Source of the DNA: Pseudomonadota bacterium
GTDB taxonomy: Bacteria > Pseudomonadota > Alphaproteobacteria > Acetobacterales > Acetobacteraceae
Assembly (NCBI GenBank): GCA_021815835.1
Contig: JAKAZN010000161.1
Location: forward strand, 1 to 5,564
Direction: 5' to 3'
Length of the DNA: 5,564 nt
Each line of letters starts with the position of its first letter. Position 1 is the first letter of the stretch. The notes beneath the pieces are model-generated. The model ran no database searches. It was not told the origin of the DNA and saw only the letters and a list, made by a program, of their open reading frames with translations. The position numbers and the translations under genes are program-made. This document shows positions 1 through 5,564 of this stretch, one piece after another.

Positions 1-1
1 C

Positions 2-544
2 CGGACGATCTGGGGCGTGAACGGTCTGCCGCTGTCGATCCCGAACGCGCTCAACAGCCCGCTGTCCAACCAGTTCTTTTTCCTGACCGGCTATCGGGTG
101 TTCCTGGTCGCGGTGGTCGTCGTGGCGGTGTCGGCGCTGTTTGCCTTCCTGGGCTTCACCCGGGTCGGCACGCGCATCCGGGCCGGCACTTTCGATCTGG
201 ACACGGTCTCCGCGCTCGGGATCAATATCGGCCGGTTGCGCGCGCTGAACTTCGCGCTGGGGATCGGCCTTGCCGGCCTGGCGGGCGTGCTGGCCGGCGG
301 GCAGATCGGTCTCAATCCGAATATGGGCGACGATCTGGTGCTGCCGAGCTTCATCGCCATCATCATCGGCGGCATCGGCAGCCTGACCGGAACCCTGGTG
401 GGCGGGCTGATCATCGGGATTGCCGCGGCGGTGACCTCCATCTGGTGGTCGGCCGGCAGCGAGGTGATCATCTACATTATGATGGTGGTGATCCTGGTCG
501 CACGACCGCGCGGGATCATGGGCGAAGAAGGAATGATGACATGA
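2..544 (+). CDS. livH: LivH-like branched-chain amino acid type ABC transporter permease (C-terminal part, 5' truncated by window edge)
   Basis: Inner-membrane permease of a HAAT-family ABC importer, expected to pair with the LivM-like protein encoded next. The open frame runs in from the left edge (first full codon at base 2) for 180 residues, so roughly the N-terminal third to half of a typical ~290-residue LivH is missing. A GTG at 17 is only an internal valine, not a credible start, because the frame stays open upstream. Counting from base 2, a hydrophobic segment spans about residues 32-52. A cytoplasmic ATPase-contact loop follows at about 57-82, containing the LivH-typical RAGTFDLDTVSALGIN stretch. 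Two or three further membrane segments lie at about 83-100, 114-145 and 153-168, including the glycine-rich IIGGIGSLTGTLVGG block characteristic of the family. It ends ARPRGIMGEEG, close to the usual LPRGLFG-like tail. Its TGA overlaps the livM ATG by four bases. The transported substrate cannot be deduced; family members carry amino acids, urea, amides and other small organics. Confidence 0.93.
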   Translation, partial: RTIWGVNGLPLSIPNALNSPLSNQFFFLTGYRVFLVAVVVVAVSALFAFLGFTRVGTRIRAGTFDLDTVSALGINIGRLRALNFALGIGLAGLAGVLAGGQIGLNPNMGDDLVLPSFIAIIIGGIGSLTGTLVGGLIIGIAAAVTSIWWSAGSEVIIYIMMVVILVARPRGIMGEEGMMT

Positions 545-1524
545 GCACGACCACCGTCCCCGGGACGCTGGCCGCGAAGCCGGCCGCGCGCGGCTGGCTG
601 CACCTTCCCATCATATGGGCGGTGCTTCTGGCAGCACCCTATTGGATGCCGTTTGTCGGCGGCTATGACGCGCTGGCCAGCCGGATCGTGATCTTCGGTC
701 TCGCGGCGATGGGCCTCAATCTGCTGCTGGGCTTCACCGGAATCATGAGCTTCGGACAGGCGGCCTATTTCGGCCTGGGGGCCTATGGCGCCGGGTTCGT
801 GCTGCGCTACTGGGTGCACTCCACTCCGCTGGCGATCCTCTGCGGGATTCTGTTCGGCACCGCGGCTGGCGTGGTGTTTGGCGCGTTGATGATGCGGCGC
901 ACCGGCATCTATTTCGCCATGCTGACCATCGCGTTTGGCCAGATCTGCTATTACATCGCCTATAGCTGGAACAGCGTGACCGGCGGCTATGACGGGCTGC
1001 GCGGCTTCACCCGAGCGCCGCTGCATTTTGGCAGCTATGTCCTGGACATCCGGACCAATGGCTTGCTGTTCTATTATTTCGTGCTGGCTGTGTTTGCCAT
1101 CAGCACCGGGATCATGGGGGTGCTGCTGCGATCGCCACTGGGGCGCACGCTGATCGCGTTGCGGGAAAATCGGGTCCGCGCGCGCTTCCTGGGCATCCCG
1201 GTGGAACAGCATGTCTGGATCTCGTTCATCCTGTCCACCTTCTTCACCTCGATTGCTGGCGCGCTCTATGCGCTGCTGAACAATTTCGCTGATCCGACCG
1301 CATTGTTTTACGTGATCTCGGGCAATCTGGTCATCATGGCGGTGCTGGGCGGGATGCTGAATTTCTGGGGTCCGCTGATCGGCGCGGCGGTATTCGTGTG
1401 GCTTGAGGATTTCATCTCCTCGCAAACGGTGAACTGGATGAGCTTCATCGGCGTGATCTTCGTGGTGGTGGTGCTGTTCTTCCCGCGCGGCCTGCTCGGC
1501 TTCATCCGGCGGCGGTCGGCATGA
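541..1524 (+). CDS. livM: LivM-like branched-chain amino acid type ABC transporter permease
   Basis: Second inner-membrane permease of the HAAT importer; 327 residues, a normal length for LivM. The frame is open back to 445, but ATG 541 is preferred. It is preceded by AAGGA at 528-532 with an 8-base spacer, it forms the ATGA overlap with livH, and the residues encoded upstream of it (basic and polar) are just livH read out of frame. After a short hydrophilic N-terminus, membrane segments are visible at about residues 22-38, 48-65, 95-117, 125-142, 173-196, 226-247, 256-288 and 299-315. Family landmarks are NLLLGFTGIMSFGQAAYFGLGAYGA (about 60-84, given here in parts: GFTGIMSFGQ 64-73, FGLGAYGAG 77-85), the TGIYFAMLTIAFGQ segment (121-134), the cytoplasmic coupling loop GRTLIALRENRVRARFLGI (201-219), the GGMLNFWGPLIGA block (270-282) and the terminal FFPRGLLG (313-320). 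Its TGA overlaps the livG ATG. Confidence 0.95.
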   Translation: MSTTTVPGTLAAKPAARGWLHLPIIWAVLLAAPYWMPFVGGYDALASRIVIFGLAAMGLNLLLGFTGIMSFGQAAYFGLGAYGAGFVLRYWVHSTPLAILCGILFGTAAGVVFGALMMRRTGIYFAMLTIAFGQICYYIAYSWNSVTGGYDGLRGFTRAPLHFGSYVLDIRTNGLLFYYFVLAVFAISTGIMGVLLRSPLGRTLIALRENRVRARFLGIPVEQHVWISFILSTFFTSIAGALYALLNNFADPTALFYVISGNLVIMAVLGGMLNFWGPLIGAAVFVWLEDFISSQTVNWMSFIGVIFVVVVLFFPRGLLGFIRRRSA

Positions 1525-2270
1525 GCCTGCTTCAGGTCCGCGGGGCGACCAAGACCTTCGGGAGTCTGGTCGCGGTCAACGATGTCACCCTCAGCGTGGA
1601 ACCGGGCGAGCTGCGCGCCATCATCGGCCCGAACGGGGCCGGCAAGACCACATTCTTCAACCTGGTCACCGGGTTCTTCCCGCCCAGCTCCGGGCAGATC
1701 TTTCTGGACGGCAAGGACATCACCCAGGCCTCCGCGGTGGATCGGATCAGGATGGGCATGGCGCGCACATTCCAGATCACGCAGATCTTTCCCGAACTGA
1801 GCACGCGCGAGAACGTTCAGATCGCGGCCGAAACGGCGATGGGCTTCCGCATGCGCCCGTGGCTCAGTCGCGCCAACCGCGCCGCGGTCGCTGAACGAAT
1901 CGACGAAACGCTGGTGGCAACCCGCCTGACCGAGCAGGCGGATCGGCTGGTGGGCGAGCTTTCGCACGGCGACCAGCGCTCCGCCGAGATCGCCATGTCC
2001 CTGGCGCTCAAGCCGCGCATCCTGCTGCTCGACGAACCGACCGCGGGCATGGGGGAGCAGGAAACCTTCCAGGTCGCGGGCCTGATCCGCCGGCTGCACA
2101 AGCACACCGGCTACACGATCATGCTGGTGGAACACGACATGCGCGTGGTGTTCAACCTGGCCGACCGGATCATGGTGCTGACGGAGGGAACCCTGCTCGC
2201 CGAAGGCACGCCGGACGAGATCGCCGCCAATCCGGCCGTGCAGGCCGCCTATCTGGGGACCGCCGAATGA
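1521..2270 (+). CDS. livG: LivG-like ABC transporter ATP-binding protein
   Basis: Cytoplasmic ATPase that should form a heterodimer with the following LivF-like protein and drive the LivHM channel; 249 residues, normal for LivG. Visible motifs in order are Walker A GPNGAGKT (36-43), Q-loop glutamine Q85 in ARTFQ, ABC signature LSHGDQ (147-152), Walker B ILLLDEP with catalytic E172 (167-173), and the switch histidine H205 in LVEHDM. The C-terminus EIAANPAVQAAYLG matches the usual LivG ending. The insertion between the Q-loop and the signature, containing the helix rich in Arg and Trp around 105-125, is typical of LivG as opposed to the shorter LivF. The signature reads LSHGDQ rather than the commoner LSYGQQ or LSGGQ, which fits a subset of HAAT ATPases. 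The start overlaps livM by four bases and has only a weak GGCGG-like ribosome binding site, so translational coupling is likely. Assignment to the LivG position is firm; the substrate is unknown. Confidence 0.95.
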   Translation: MSLLQVRGATKTFGSLVAVNDVTLSVEPGELRAIIGPNGAGKTTFFNLVTGFFPPSSGQIFLDGKDITQASAVDRIRMGMARTFQITQIFPELSTRENVQIAAETAMGFRMRPWLSRANRAAVAERIDETLVATRLTEQADRLVGELSHGDQRSAEIAMSLALKPRILLLDEPTAGMGEQETFQVAGLIRRLHKHTGYTIMLVEHDMRVVFNLADRIMVLTEGTLLAEGTPDEIAANPAVQAAYLGTAE

Positions 2271-3046
2271 GCGTCGCGCTGGAAGCCGAAGGGCTCAACA
2301 CCTTCTACGGCAAGAGCCACATCCTCTACGATGTGGGGCTGAAGGTCGAGGAAGGCTCGATCACCACGTTGCTTGGTCGCAACGGCGCCGGCAAGACCAC
2401 GACCTTGCGCAGTCTGATGGGGCTGACGCCGCCGCGCAGCGGGCATGTCCGCATCTTCGGCAAGGACACGACCCGGACGCCCACCTATCGCATCGCGCAG
2501 AATGGCGTGGGCTATGTGCCGGAGGGGCGGAAGATCTTCGCCCATCTGACCGTCGAGGATAATCTGCGCGTGACCTTGGAACGCCCCGGTCCGTGGAACA
2601 TCGACCGCGTGTTCAAGACCTTTCCGCGGCTCGCCGAACGGCGGATGAACAAGGGCCGCCAGCTCTCCGGCGGTGAGCAGGAGATGCTGTCGATCGGCCG
2701 CGCCCTGCTGCTGAACCCGAAACTGCTGATCCTGGATGAGCCGTCCCAGGGCCTCGCGCCGCTGATCGTCAGGGAAGTGTTCAAGATCGTCCAGCAGACC
2801 AAGGCGGATGGGATGTCCGTGCTGCTGGTCGAACAGAACGTGCGCGCCAGCCTGGAGATCGCCGATTACGCCTTCGTGCTGGATCACGGCATCATGGGCT
2901 GGTCGGGCACCGCGAAGGACCTGATGGCCGACGAGGAGCGCATCCAGTCCCTGGCCGGCGCATCCGCCGAGGAATGGAACTTCGACGACAATCTGAGCCC
3001 CAAGGAAGCCGAGGCTTTCAGCCACCAGCCGTCCACGGTAGCCTGA
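2267..3046 (+). CDS. livF: LivF-like ABC transporter ATP-binding protein
   Basis: Second cytoplasmic ATPase of the HAAT importer. Motifs are Walker A GRNGAGKT (37-44), the LivF-typical VGYVPEGRKIF (81-91) at the Q-loop region, signature LSGGEQEM (133-140), Walker B LLILDEP with E158 (153-159), and LLVEQN (186-191). Glutamine occupies the switch position in LLVEQN, as is normal in LivF. At 259 residues it is about 20 longer than the common 233-240-residue LivF. The excess is a hydrophilic, acidic C-terminal tail (about 231-259), and the usual ...AYLG ending is absent. The start overlaps livG by four bases, and GGGGA at 2255-2259 with a 7-base spacer gives a plausible ribosome binding site. Its stop codon lies inside a hairpin that reaches into the next gene's leader. 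Confidence 0.95.
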   Translation: MSVALEAEGLNTFYGKSHILYDVGLKVEEGSITTLLGRNGAGKTTTLRSLMGLTPPRSGHVRIFGKDTTRTPTYRIAQNGVGYVPEGRKIFAHLTVEDNLRVTLERPGPWNIDRVFKTFPRLAERRMNKGRQLSGGEQEMLSIGRALLLNPKLLILDEPSQGLAPLIVREVFKIVQQTKADGMSVLLVEQNVRASLEIADYAFVLDHGIMGWSGTAKDLMADEERIQSLAGASAEEWNFDDNLSPKEAEAFSHQPSTVA

Positions 3047-3063
3047 CCCGATCACGGGTCGGG
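3042..3063 (+). promoter_or_regulatory. Intercistronic hairpin spanning livF stop and the next leader
   Basis: The arms 3042-3050 and 3055-3063 pair over 9 base pairs (GACCCG/CGGGTC core, one G-U at 3044/3061) around the four-base loop ATCA. The structure includes the livF TGA and the first three G of the GGGGGA ribosome binding site of the next gene. No T-run follows, so it does not look like a rho-independent terminator. Possible roles are RNA stability or processing, or modulation of initiation at 3072. The pairing is read directly from the sequence; any function is inference. Confidence 0.45.
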
Positions 3064-3066
3064 GGA
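3061..3066 (+). promoter_or_regulatory. Ribosome binding site of the AtuA-family gene
   Basis: GGGGGA lies 5 bases before ATG 3072, and this supports that start. Its first three bases fall within the 3' arm of the hairpin at 3042-3063, so access to it may depend on whether ribosomes terminating at the livF stop melt the stem. Confidence 0.6.
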
Positions 3067-3071
3067 CGACC

Positions 3072-4412
3072 ATGAAGACGGTCAGGATCGGTTCCGGCGC
3101 CGGATATTCCGGCGACCGGATCGAGCCGGCGGTGGAACTCGCCGAGCATGGCGGGATTTCCTATCTGTGCTTCGAATGTCTGGCCGAGCGAACCATCGCG
3201 CTGGCGCAGCAGGCGCGGCTGGCCGACCCTGACGCCGGCTATGACCCGCTGCTGAGCGCGCGGATGCAGGCGGTCCTGCCCGTGTCGGTGCCGCGCGGCA
3301 TCCGTATCATCACCAACATGGGCGCGGCCAATCCTCGCGCGGCCGCGGCCGAGACGGCGCGGATCGCCCGCCGGTTGGGCTTCGGGGGCCTGAAGATCGC
3401 CGCGATCACCGGTGACGACGTGCTGGACATCATCGCCGCCGCGCCGTGGAAGTTGATGGAGCGGCCGGACGAAACCACCCTTGCCTTGGGCGACCGGATC
3501 ATTTCCGCCAACGCCTATCTGGGCGTGGAGGCGATCGTGCAGGCGCTGGCGGCGGACGCCGATATCGTGATCACCGGGCGGGTCGCCGATCCGGCGCTGT
3601 TCATGGCGCCGCTGGTGCACGAATTCGGCTGGGACATGGAGGATTGGGACTCGCTCGGCCGCGCGACGGTCGTCGGGCATCTGCTGGAATGCGCGGGGCA
3701 GATCACGGGCGGGTATTTCGCGGATCCCGGCTACAAGGACGTGGCGGATCTCGCGCGGCTGGGGTTTCCGCTGGCGGAAGTGCGCGCCGACGGAAGCGCC
3801 ACGATCACCAAGGTGGCGGGGTCCGGGGGCGCGGTGTCGTTGCGGAGCTGCACGGAGCAGCTGCTGTACGAAGTCCACGATCCCGCGCGCTACTACCAGC
3901 CGGATGTGATCGCCGATTTTTCCGCCGTGCGGCTGGCGGGGGACGGGCCGGATCGGGTGGCGATCTCCGGCGGACGCGGGGCGGCGCGGACCGGGATGCT
4001 GAAGGTCTCGATCGGCTACCGCGACAGCTTCGTGGGCGAGGGGCAGATCTCCTACGCCGGCGCCGGCGCGCTGGCGCGCGCGCGGTTGGGAATCGAGATT
4101 GTGCGCGAACGGCTGCTTCTGACGGGGGTGCGGACATCGGAGCTGCGCTGCGATGTGATCGGCGTCGATGCGCTGCACCGCGGGCCGGGAACAGGTGCGA
4201 TGGAGCCTGCGGAGGCACGCATCCGGGTGACCGGGCGCACCGACAGCCTCGCGGAAGCAGTGCGGATCGGCAACGAGGTCGAGACGCTCTACACCAACGG
4301 CCCCGCCGGTGGCGGCGGGGCAAGCAAATCGGCCCGCGAGGTGATCGGCGTCGTCTCCACCCTGATTCCGGAGGCGAAGGTGACCCCGCGGGTGTCCTAT
4401 CAGGTGACATGA
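3072..4412 (+). CDS. AtuA-family (DUF1446) protein, separate large domain
   Basis: 446-residue soluble protein of the DUF1446/AtuA family, named after the first gene of the acyclic terpene utilisation cluster of Pseudomonas. To my knowledge its catalytic activity is not established. Family landmarks are the N-terminal IGSGAGYSGDRIEPA (6-20), the segment YLCFECLAERTIALAQQAR (31-49) with a following DPDAGYDP, RGIRIITNMGAANPRA (75-90), ITGDDV (112-117), the strongly conserved VITGRVADPALFMAPLVHEFGW (166-187, cited in pieces: TGRVADPAL 168-176, LVHEFGW 181-187), GHLLECAGQITGGYF (202-216), and the glycine-rich NGPAGGGGASKS (409-420) near the end. It stops at VTPRVSYQVT, a natural end for this domain. 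The C-terminal ~100-residue domain carried by longer AtuA proteins is encoded separately by the overlapping next gene. No signal peptide or membrane segment is seen, so it is cytoplasmic. Start ATG 3072 has GGGGGA upstream. It lies downstream of an importer and upstream of an SDR, so a catabolic role on the imported compound is likely but inferred. Confidence 0.9.
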   Translation: MKTVRIGSGAGYSGDRIEPAVELAEHGGISYLCFECLAERTIALAQQARLADPDAGYDPLLSARMQAVLPVSVPRGIRIITNMGAANPRAAAAETARIARRLGFGGLKIAAITGDDVLDIIAAAPWKLMERPDETTLALGDRIISANAYLGVEAIVQALAADADIVITGRVADPALFMAPLVHEFGWDMEDWDSLGRATVVGHLLECAGQITGGYFADPGYKDVADLARLGFPLAEVRADGSATITKVAGSGGAVSLRSCTEQLLYEVHDPARYYQPDVIADFSAVRLAGDGPDRVAISGGRGAARTGMLKVSIGYRDSFVGEGQISYAGAGALARARLGIEIVRERLLLTGVRTSELRCDVIGVDALHRGPGTGAMEPAEARIRVTGRTDSLAEAVRIGNEVETLYTNGPAGGGGASKSAREVIGVVSTLIPEAKVTPRVSYQVT

Positions 4413-4741
4413 TGCGCTTGCGCGAACTGGCCCATGCGCGGACCGGCGACAAGGGGGATATCTCCTCGATCGCGGTGATCGCCTATGATCCGGGGGATTT
4501 CGCGTTCCTGGCCGAGCACGTGACCAGCGCGGCGGTGGCGGCGCATTTCGGCGCGACGGTGCGGGGTCCGGTGGAACGGTACGAATTGCCGGGGCTGGGG
4601 GCGCTGAATTTTGTGCTGCATGGGGCGCTCGGGGGCGGGGTGACGCGCTCGCTCGCGCTGGACGCGCATGGGAAAAGTCTGAGCTCCTGCCTGCTGGAGA
4701 TGGAATTGCCGGATCCGCAGGCGCCGCCGGCCGCGCCATGA
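4409..4741 (+). CDS. Small AtuA-like protein (AtuA C-terminal / ferredoxin-fold-like domain)
   Basis: 110-residue protein matching the C-terminal domain found fused to DUF1446 in full-length AtuA proteins. Diagnostic segments are ARTGDKGDISSIAV (10-23) with the conserved GDKGD core, the mid-region VERYELPGLGALNFVLHGAL (55-74), and GGGVTRSLALDAHGKSL (75-91). Domain databases describe this region as an AtuA-like ferredoxin-fold domain, but I see no cysteine cluster (only Cys94), so an iron-sulfur centre is not expected. The tail 101-110 is proline/alanine-rich and probably disordered. The first two codons are both ATG. ATG 4409 gives the ATGA overlap, whereas ATG 4412 sits 5 bases after AGGTG (4402-4406) and would be the better-placed start with a TGATG overlap. 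The same frame is open far upstream (to 3446) inside the AtuA gene, but that part encodes low-complexity Arg/Gly/Ala sequence and is not real. It most likely forms a complex with the preceding protein. Confidence 0.85.
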   Translation: MMRLRELAHARTGDKGDISSIAVIAYDPGDFAFLAEHVTSAAVAAHFGATVRGPVERYELPGLGALNFVLHGALGGGVTRSLALDAHGKSLSSCLLEMELPDPQAPPAAP

Positions 4742-5493
4742 CCTTGCCGCGAACTCCGTCATTGCGGCTGGACGGGCGGCGCGCGCTGGTGACTGGCGCT
4801 GGGCGGGGGATCGGGCTGGCGGCGGCGGCGGCATTGGCGGAAGCTGGGGCCTCCGTGACGTTAGCCGCGCGGACGGCGGCGGAGATCACCGCCGCGGCGG
4901 CCGAGATTCGGGACGCCGGGCATCTGGCGGCGAGCCTGGTCCTGGACGTGACGGACCAGGAAGCGGTGACGGCGGCACTGGCCGCCCTGCCCGCCTTCCA
5001 TATCCTGGTGAACAATGCGGGCACCAACCGGCCGCGAAACTTCCTGGATGTGACGGAAGACGATTACGATACCATTATGGGCCTCAATCTGCGCGCCGCG
5101 TTCTTCGTGGCGCAGACGGTGGCGCGAAGAATGGGGACCGGTGGCTCGATCATCCATATGTCCTCGCAGATGGGCCATGTCGGTGGTGCCGACCGGACCG
5201 TCTATTGCGCCTCGAAGCATGCGCTGGAGGGGCTGGCGAAGGCGATGGCGATCGACCTCGCGCCGCGCGGGATCCGGGTGAACACGATCGGGCCCACCTT
5301 TACCGAGACACCGCTGACCCGGCCGTTCTTCGCCGATCCCGCGTTCCGCGACGACACCTTGCGGCGGATCAAGCTCGGGCGATTGGCGCAGGTGGAGGAT
5401 ATGATGGGGGCGGTGGTGTTCCTCGCCTCCGATGCCGCGGCGATGGTGACCGGAACCTCGCTGCTGGTGGATGGCGGCTGGACCGCCGAGTAG
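4738..5493 (+). CDS. Short-chain dehydrogenase/reductase (classical SDR family)
   Basis: 251-residue classical SDR, the normal length. It is a Rossmann-fold oxidoreductase for interconverting a hydroxyl and a carbonyl on a small molecule. Motifs are the nucleotide-binding TGAGRGIG (19-26), the adenine-contacting LDV (D70), NNAG (92-95), the structural N117, and the catalytic S143, Y156 and K160 in the YCASK motif. The C-terminal VTGTSLLVDGGW (237-248) is also typical. The second strand ends LAAR (42-45) without the aspartate that usually marks NAD preference, and R23 is in the glycine motif, so NADP(H) is suggested (inference). Where many SDRs read APG, this one has GPTFTETPLTRPFF (185-198), as in a recognisable SDR subgroup. 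The start overlaps the upstream stop by ATGA, and no Shine-Dalgarno-like sequence precedes it, only GCCGCC repeats. It therefore probably depends on re-initiation by ribosomes finishing the small AtuA-like gene. Substrate unknown; Pseudomonas atuB also encodes an SDR next to atuA. Confidence 0.92.
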   Translation: MTLPRTPSLRLDGRRALVTGAGRGIGLAAAAALAEAGASVTLAARTAAEITAAAAEIRDAGHLAASLVLDVTDQEAVTAALAALPAFHILVNNAGTNRPRNFLDVTEDDYDTIMGLNLRAAFFVAQTVARRMGTGGSIIHMSSQMGHVGGADRTVYCASKHALEGLAKAMAIDLAPRGIRVNTIGPTFTETPLTRPFFADPAFRDDTLRRIKLGRLAQVEDMMGAVVFLASDAAAMVTGTSLLVDGGWTAE

Positions 5494-5499
5494 AAAGGA
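5494..5499 (+). promoter_or_regulatory. Ribosome binding site of the gene at the right edge
   Basis: AAAGGA directly follows the SDR stop codon and lies 9 bases before ATG 5509. It is one of the clearest Shine-Dalgarno sequences in the window, and it supports that start and independent initiation after a 15-base gap. Confidence 0.65.
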
Positions 5500-5508
5500 C
5501 CGAACGCC

Positions 5509-5564
5509 ATGATCCGCGTGCTGAAGCCCGGCCTGTCGGACGCCGAGAAATTCGCCGCCGACCG
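5509..5564 (+). CDS. Start of a further gene, possibly histidinol-dehydrogenase-like (3' truncated by window edge)
   Basis: Eighteen complete codons are visible, reading MIRVLKPGLSDAEKFAAD and continuing past the right edge. The frame starts at an ATG 15 bases after the SDR stop with a good ribosome binding site, so a real co-transcribed gene is likely. The pattern of a short hydrophobic strand, then LKPG/LKRG, then an acidic/alanine helix resembles, from memory, the N-termini of histidinol-dehydrogenase-family proteins (NAD-dependent, zinc-binding alcohol dehydrogenases). Paralogues of that family, such as HpsN, act in catabolic operons rather than histidine synthesis. Eighteen residues are too few for a firm family call, so no symbol is given. 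Confidence 0.5.
   Translation, partial: MIRVLKPGLSDAEKFAAD

Noticed and set aside
472..1425. 317-codon minus-strand open frame opposite livM
   Set aside because: The product is rich in His/Gln/Arg, has no recognisable motif, and mirrors a conserved membrane protein.
2249..3073. 274-codon minus-strand open frame opposite livF
   Set aside because: It is the antisense shadow of a fully motif-supported ATPase, with no independent coding signal.
4055..4068. Palindromic CGCCGG/GCGCCGGCG stretch, and a similar GGCCGCGGCC at 3341-3350
   Set aside because: Both are short GC palindromes within alanine/glycine codons of a high-GC gene, with no spacing or repetition that would suggest a protein-binding site.
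4300..4321. Perfect 8-bp GC-rich inverted repeat (arms 4300-4307 and 4314-4321, six-base loop)
   Set aside because: It lies within the conserved glycine-rich codons of the AtuA-family gene (NGPAGGGG), has no T-run, and is explained by glycine/proline codon use.
3446..4408. Open + strand frame continuous with the small AtuA-like gene, running back inside the DUF1446 gene
   Set aside because: The translation is low-complexity Arg/Gly/Ala sequence out of frame with a conserved protein. Only the part from 4409 shows family conservation.
3018..5027. Long open frame of 669 codons on the minus strand opposite the AtuA, small AtuA-like and SDR genes
   Set aside because: It encodes Arg/Ala/Pro/His-rich sequence with no domain, and it lies antisense to three well-recognised genes. 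It is what high-GC third positions produce by chance.
5494..5508. Possible terminator after the SDR gene
   Set aside because: Only 15 bases separate the SDR stop from the next start, with no stem-loop or T-run. The gap instead holds a ribosome binding site.

Overview
This window is a GC-rich, densely packed, entirely + strand segment from a bacterial chromosome or large replicon. The high GC with strong G/C preference at third codon positions, the near-continuous ATGA stop/start overlaps and the protein styles suggest an alphaproteobacterium, perhaps of the Acetobacteraceae/Rhodospirillales type. That placement is inference; no rRNA or marker gene is present to confirm it.

Bases 2-3046 encode four consecutive components of a branched-chain amino acid type (HAAT/Liv family) ABC importer: the C-terminal part of a LivH-like permease (cut by the left edge), a complete LivM-like permease, a LivG-like ATPase and a LivF-like ATPase. 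Each gene overlaps the next by the four bases ATGA. No periplasmic binding protein gene is visible; it may lie left of the window.

A 25-base gap (3047-3071) separates livF from the next gene. It holds a GC-rich hairpin that spans the livF stop codon and touches the next ribosome binding site. Then follow a DUF1446/AtuA-family protein (3072-4412), a small AtuA-like C-terminal-domain protein (4409-4741) and a short-chain dehydrogenase/reductase (4738-5493). These three are again joined by ATGA overlaps. The last 56 bases start another gene with a good ribosome binding site; its first 18 residues weakly recall the histidinol-dehydrogenase-like family.

The simplest reading is one transcription unit for uptake and oxidative catabolism of a small organic compound. 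The ABC importer would bring the compound in, the SDR (and possibly a HisD-like dehydrogenase) would oxidise a hydroxyl group, and the split AtuA pair would perform a step whose chemistry is not established. The substrate cannot be read from the sequence. No regulator, RNA gene, mobile element, CRISPR array or rho-independent terminator was seen, and there is no gene-free stretch over 300 bases.
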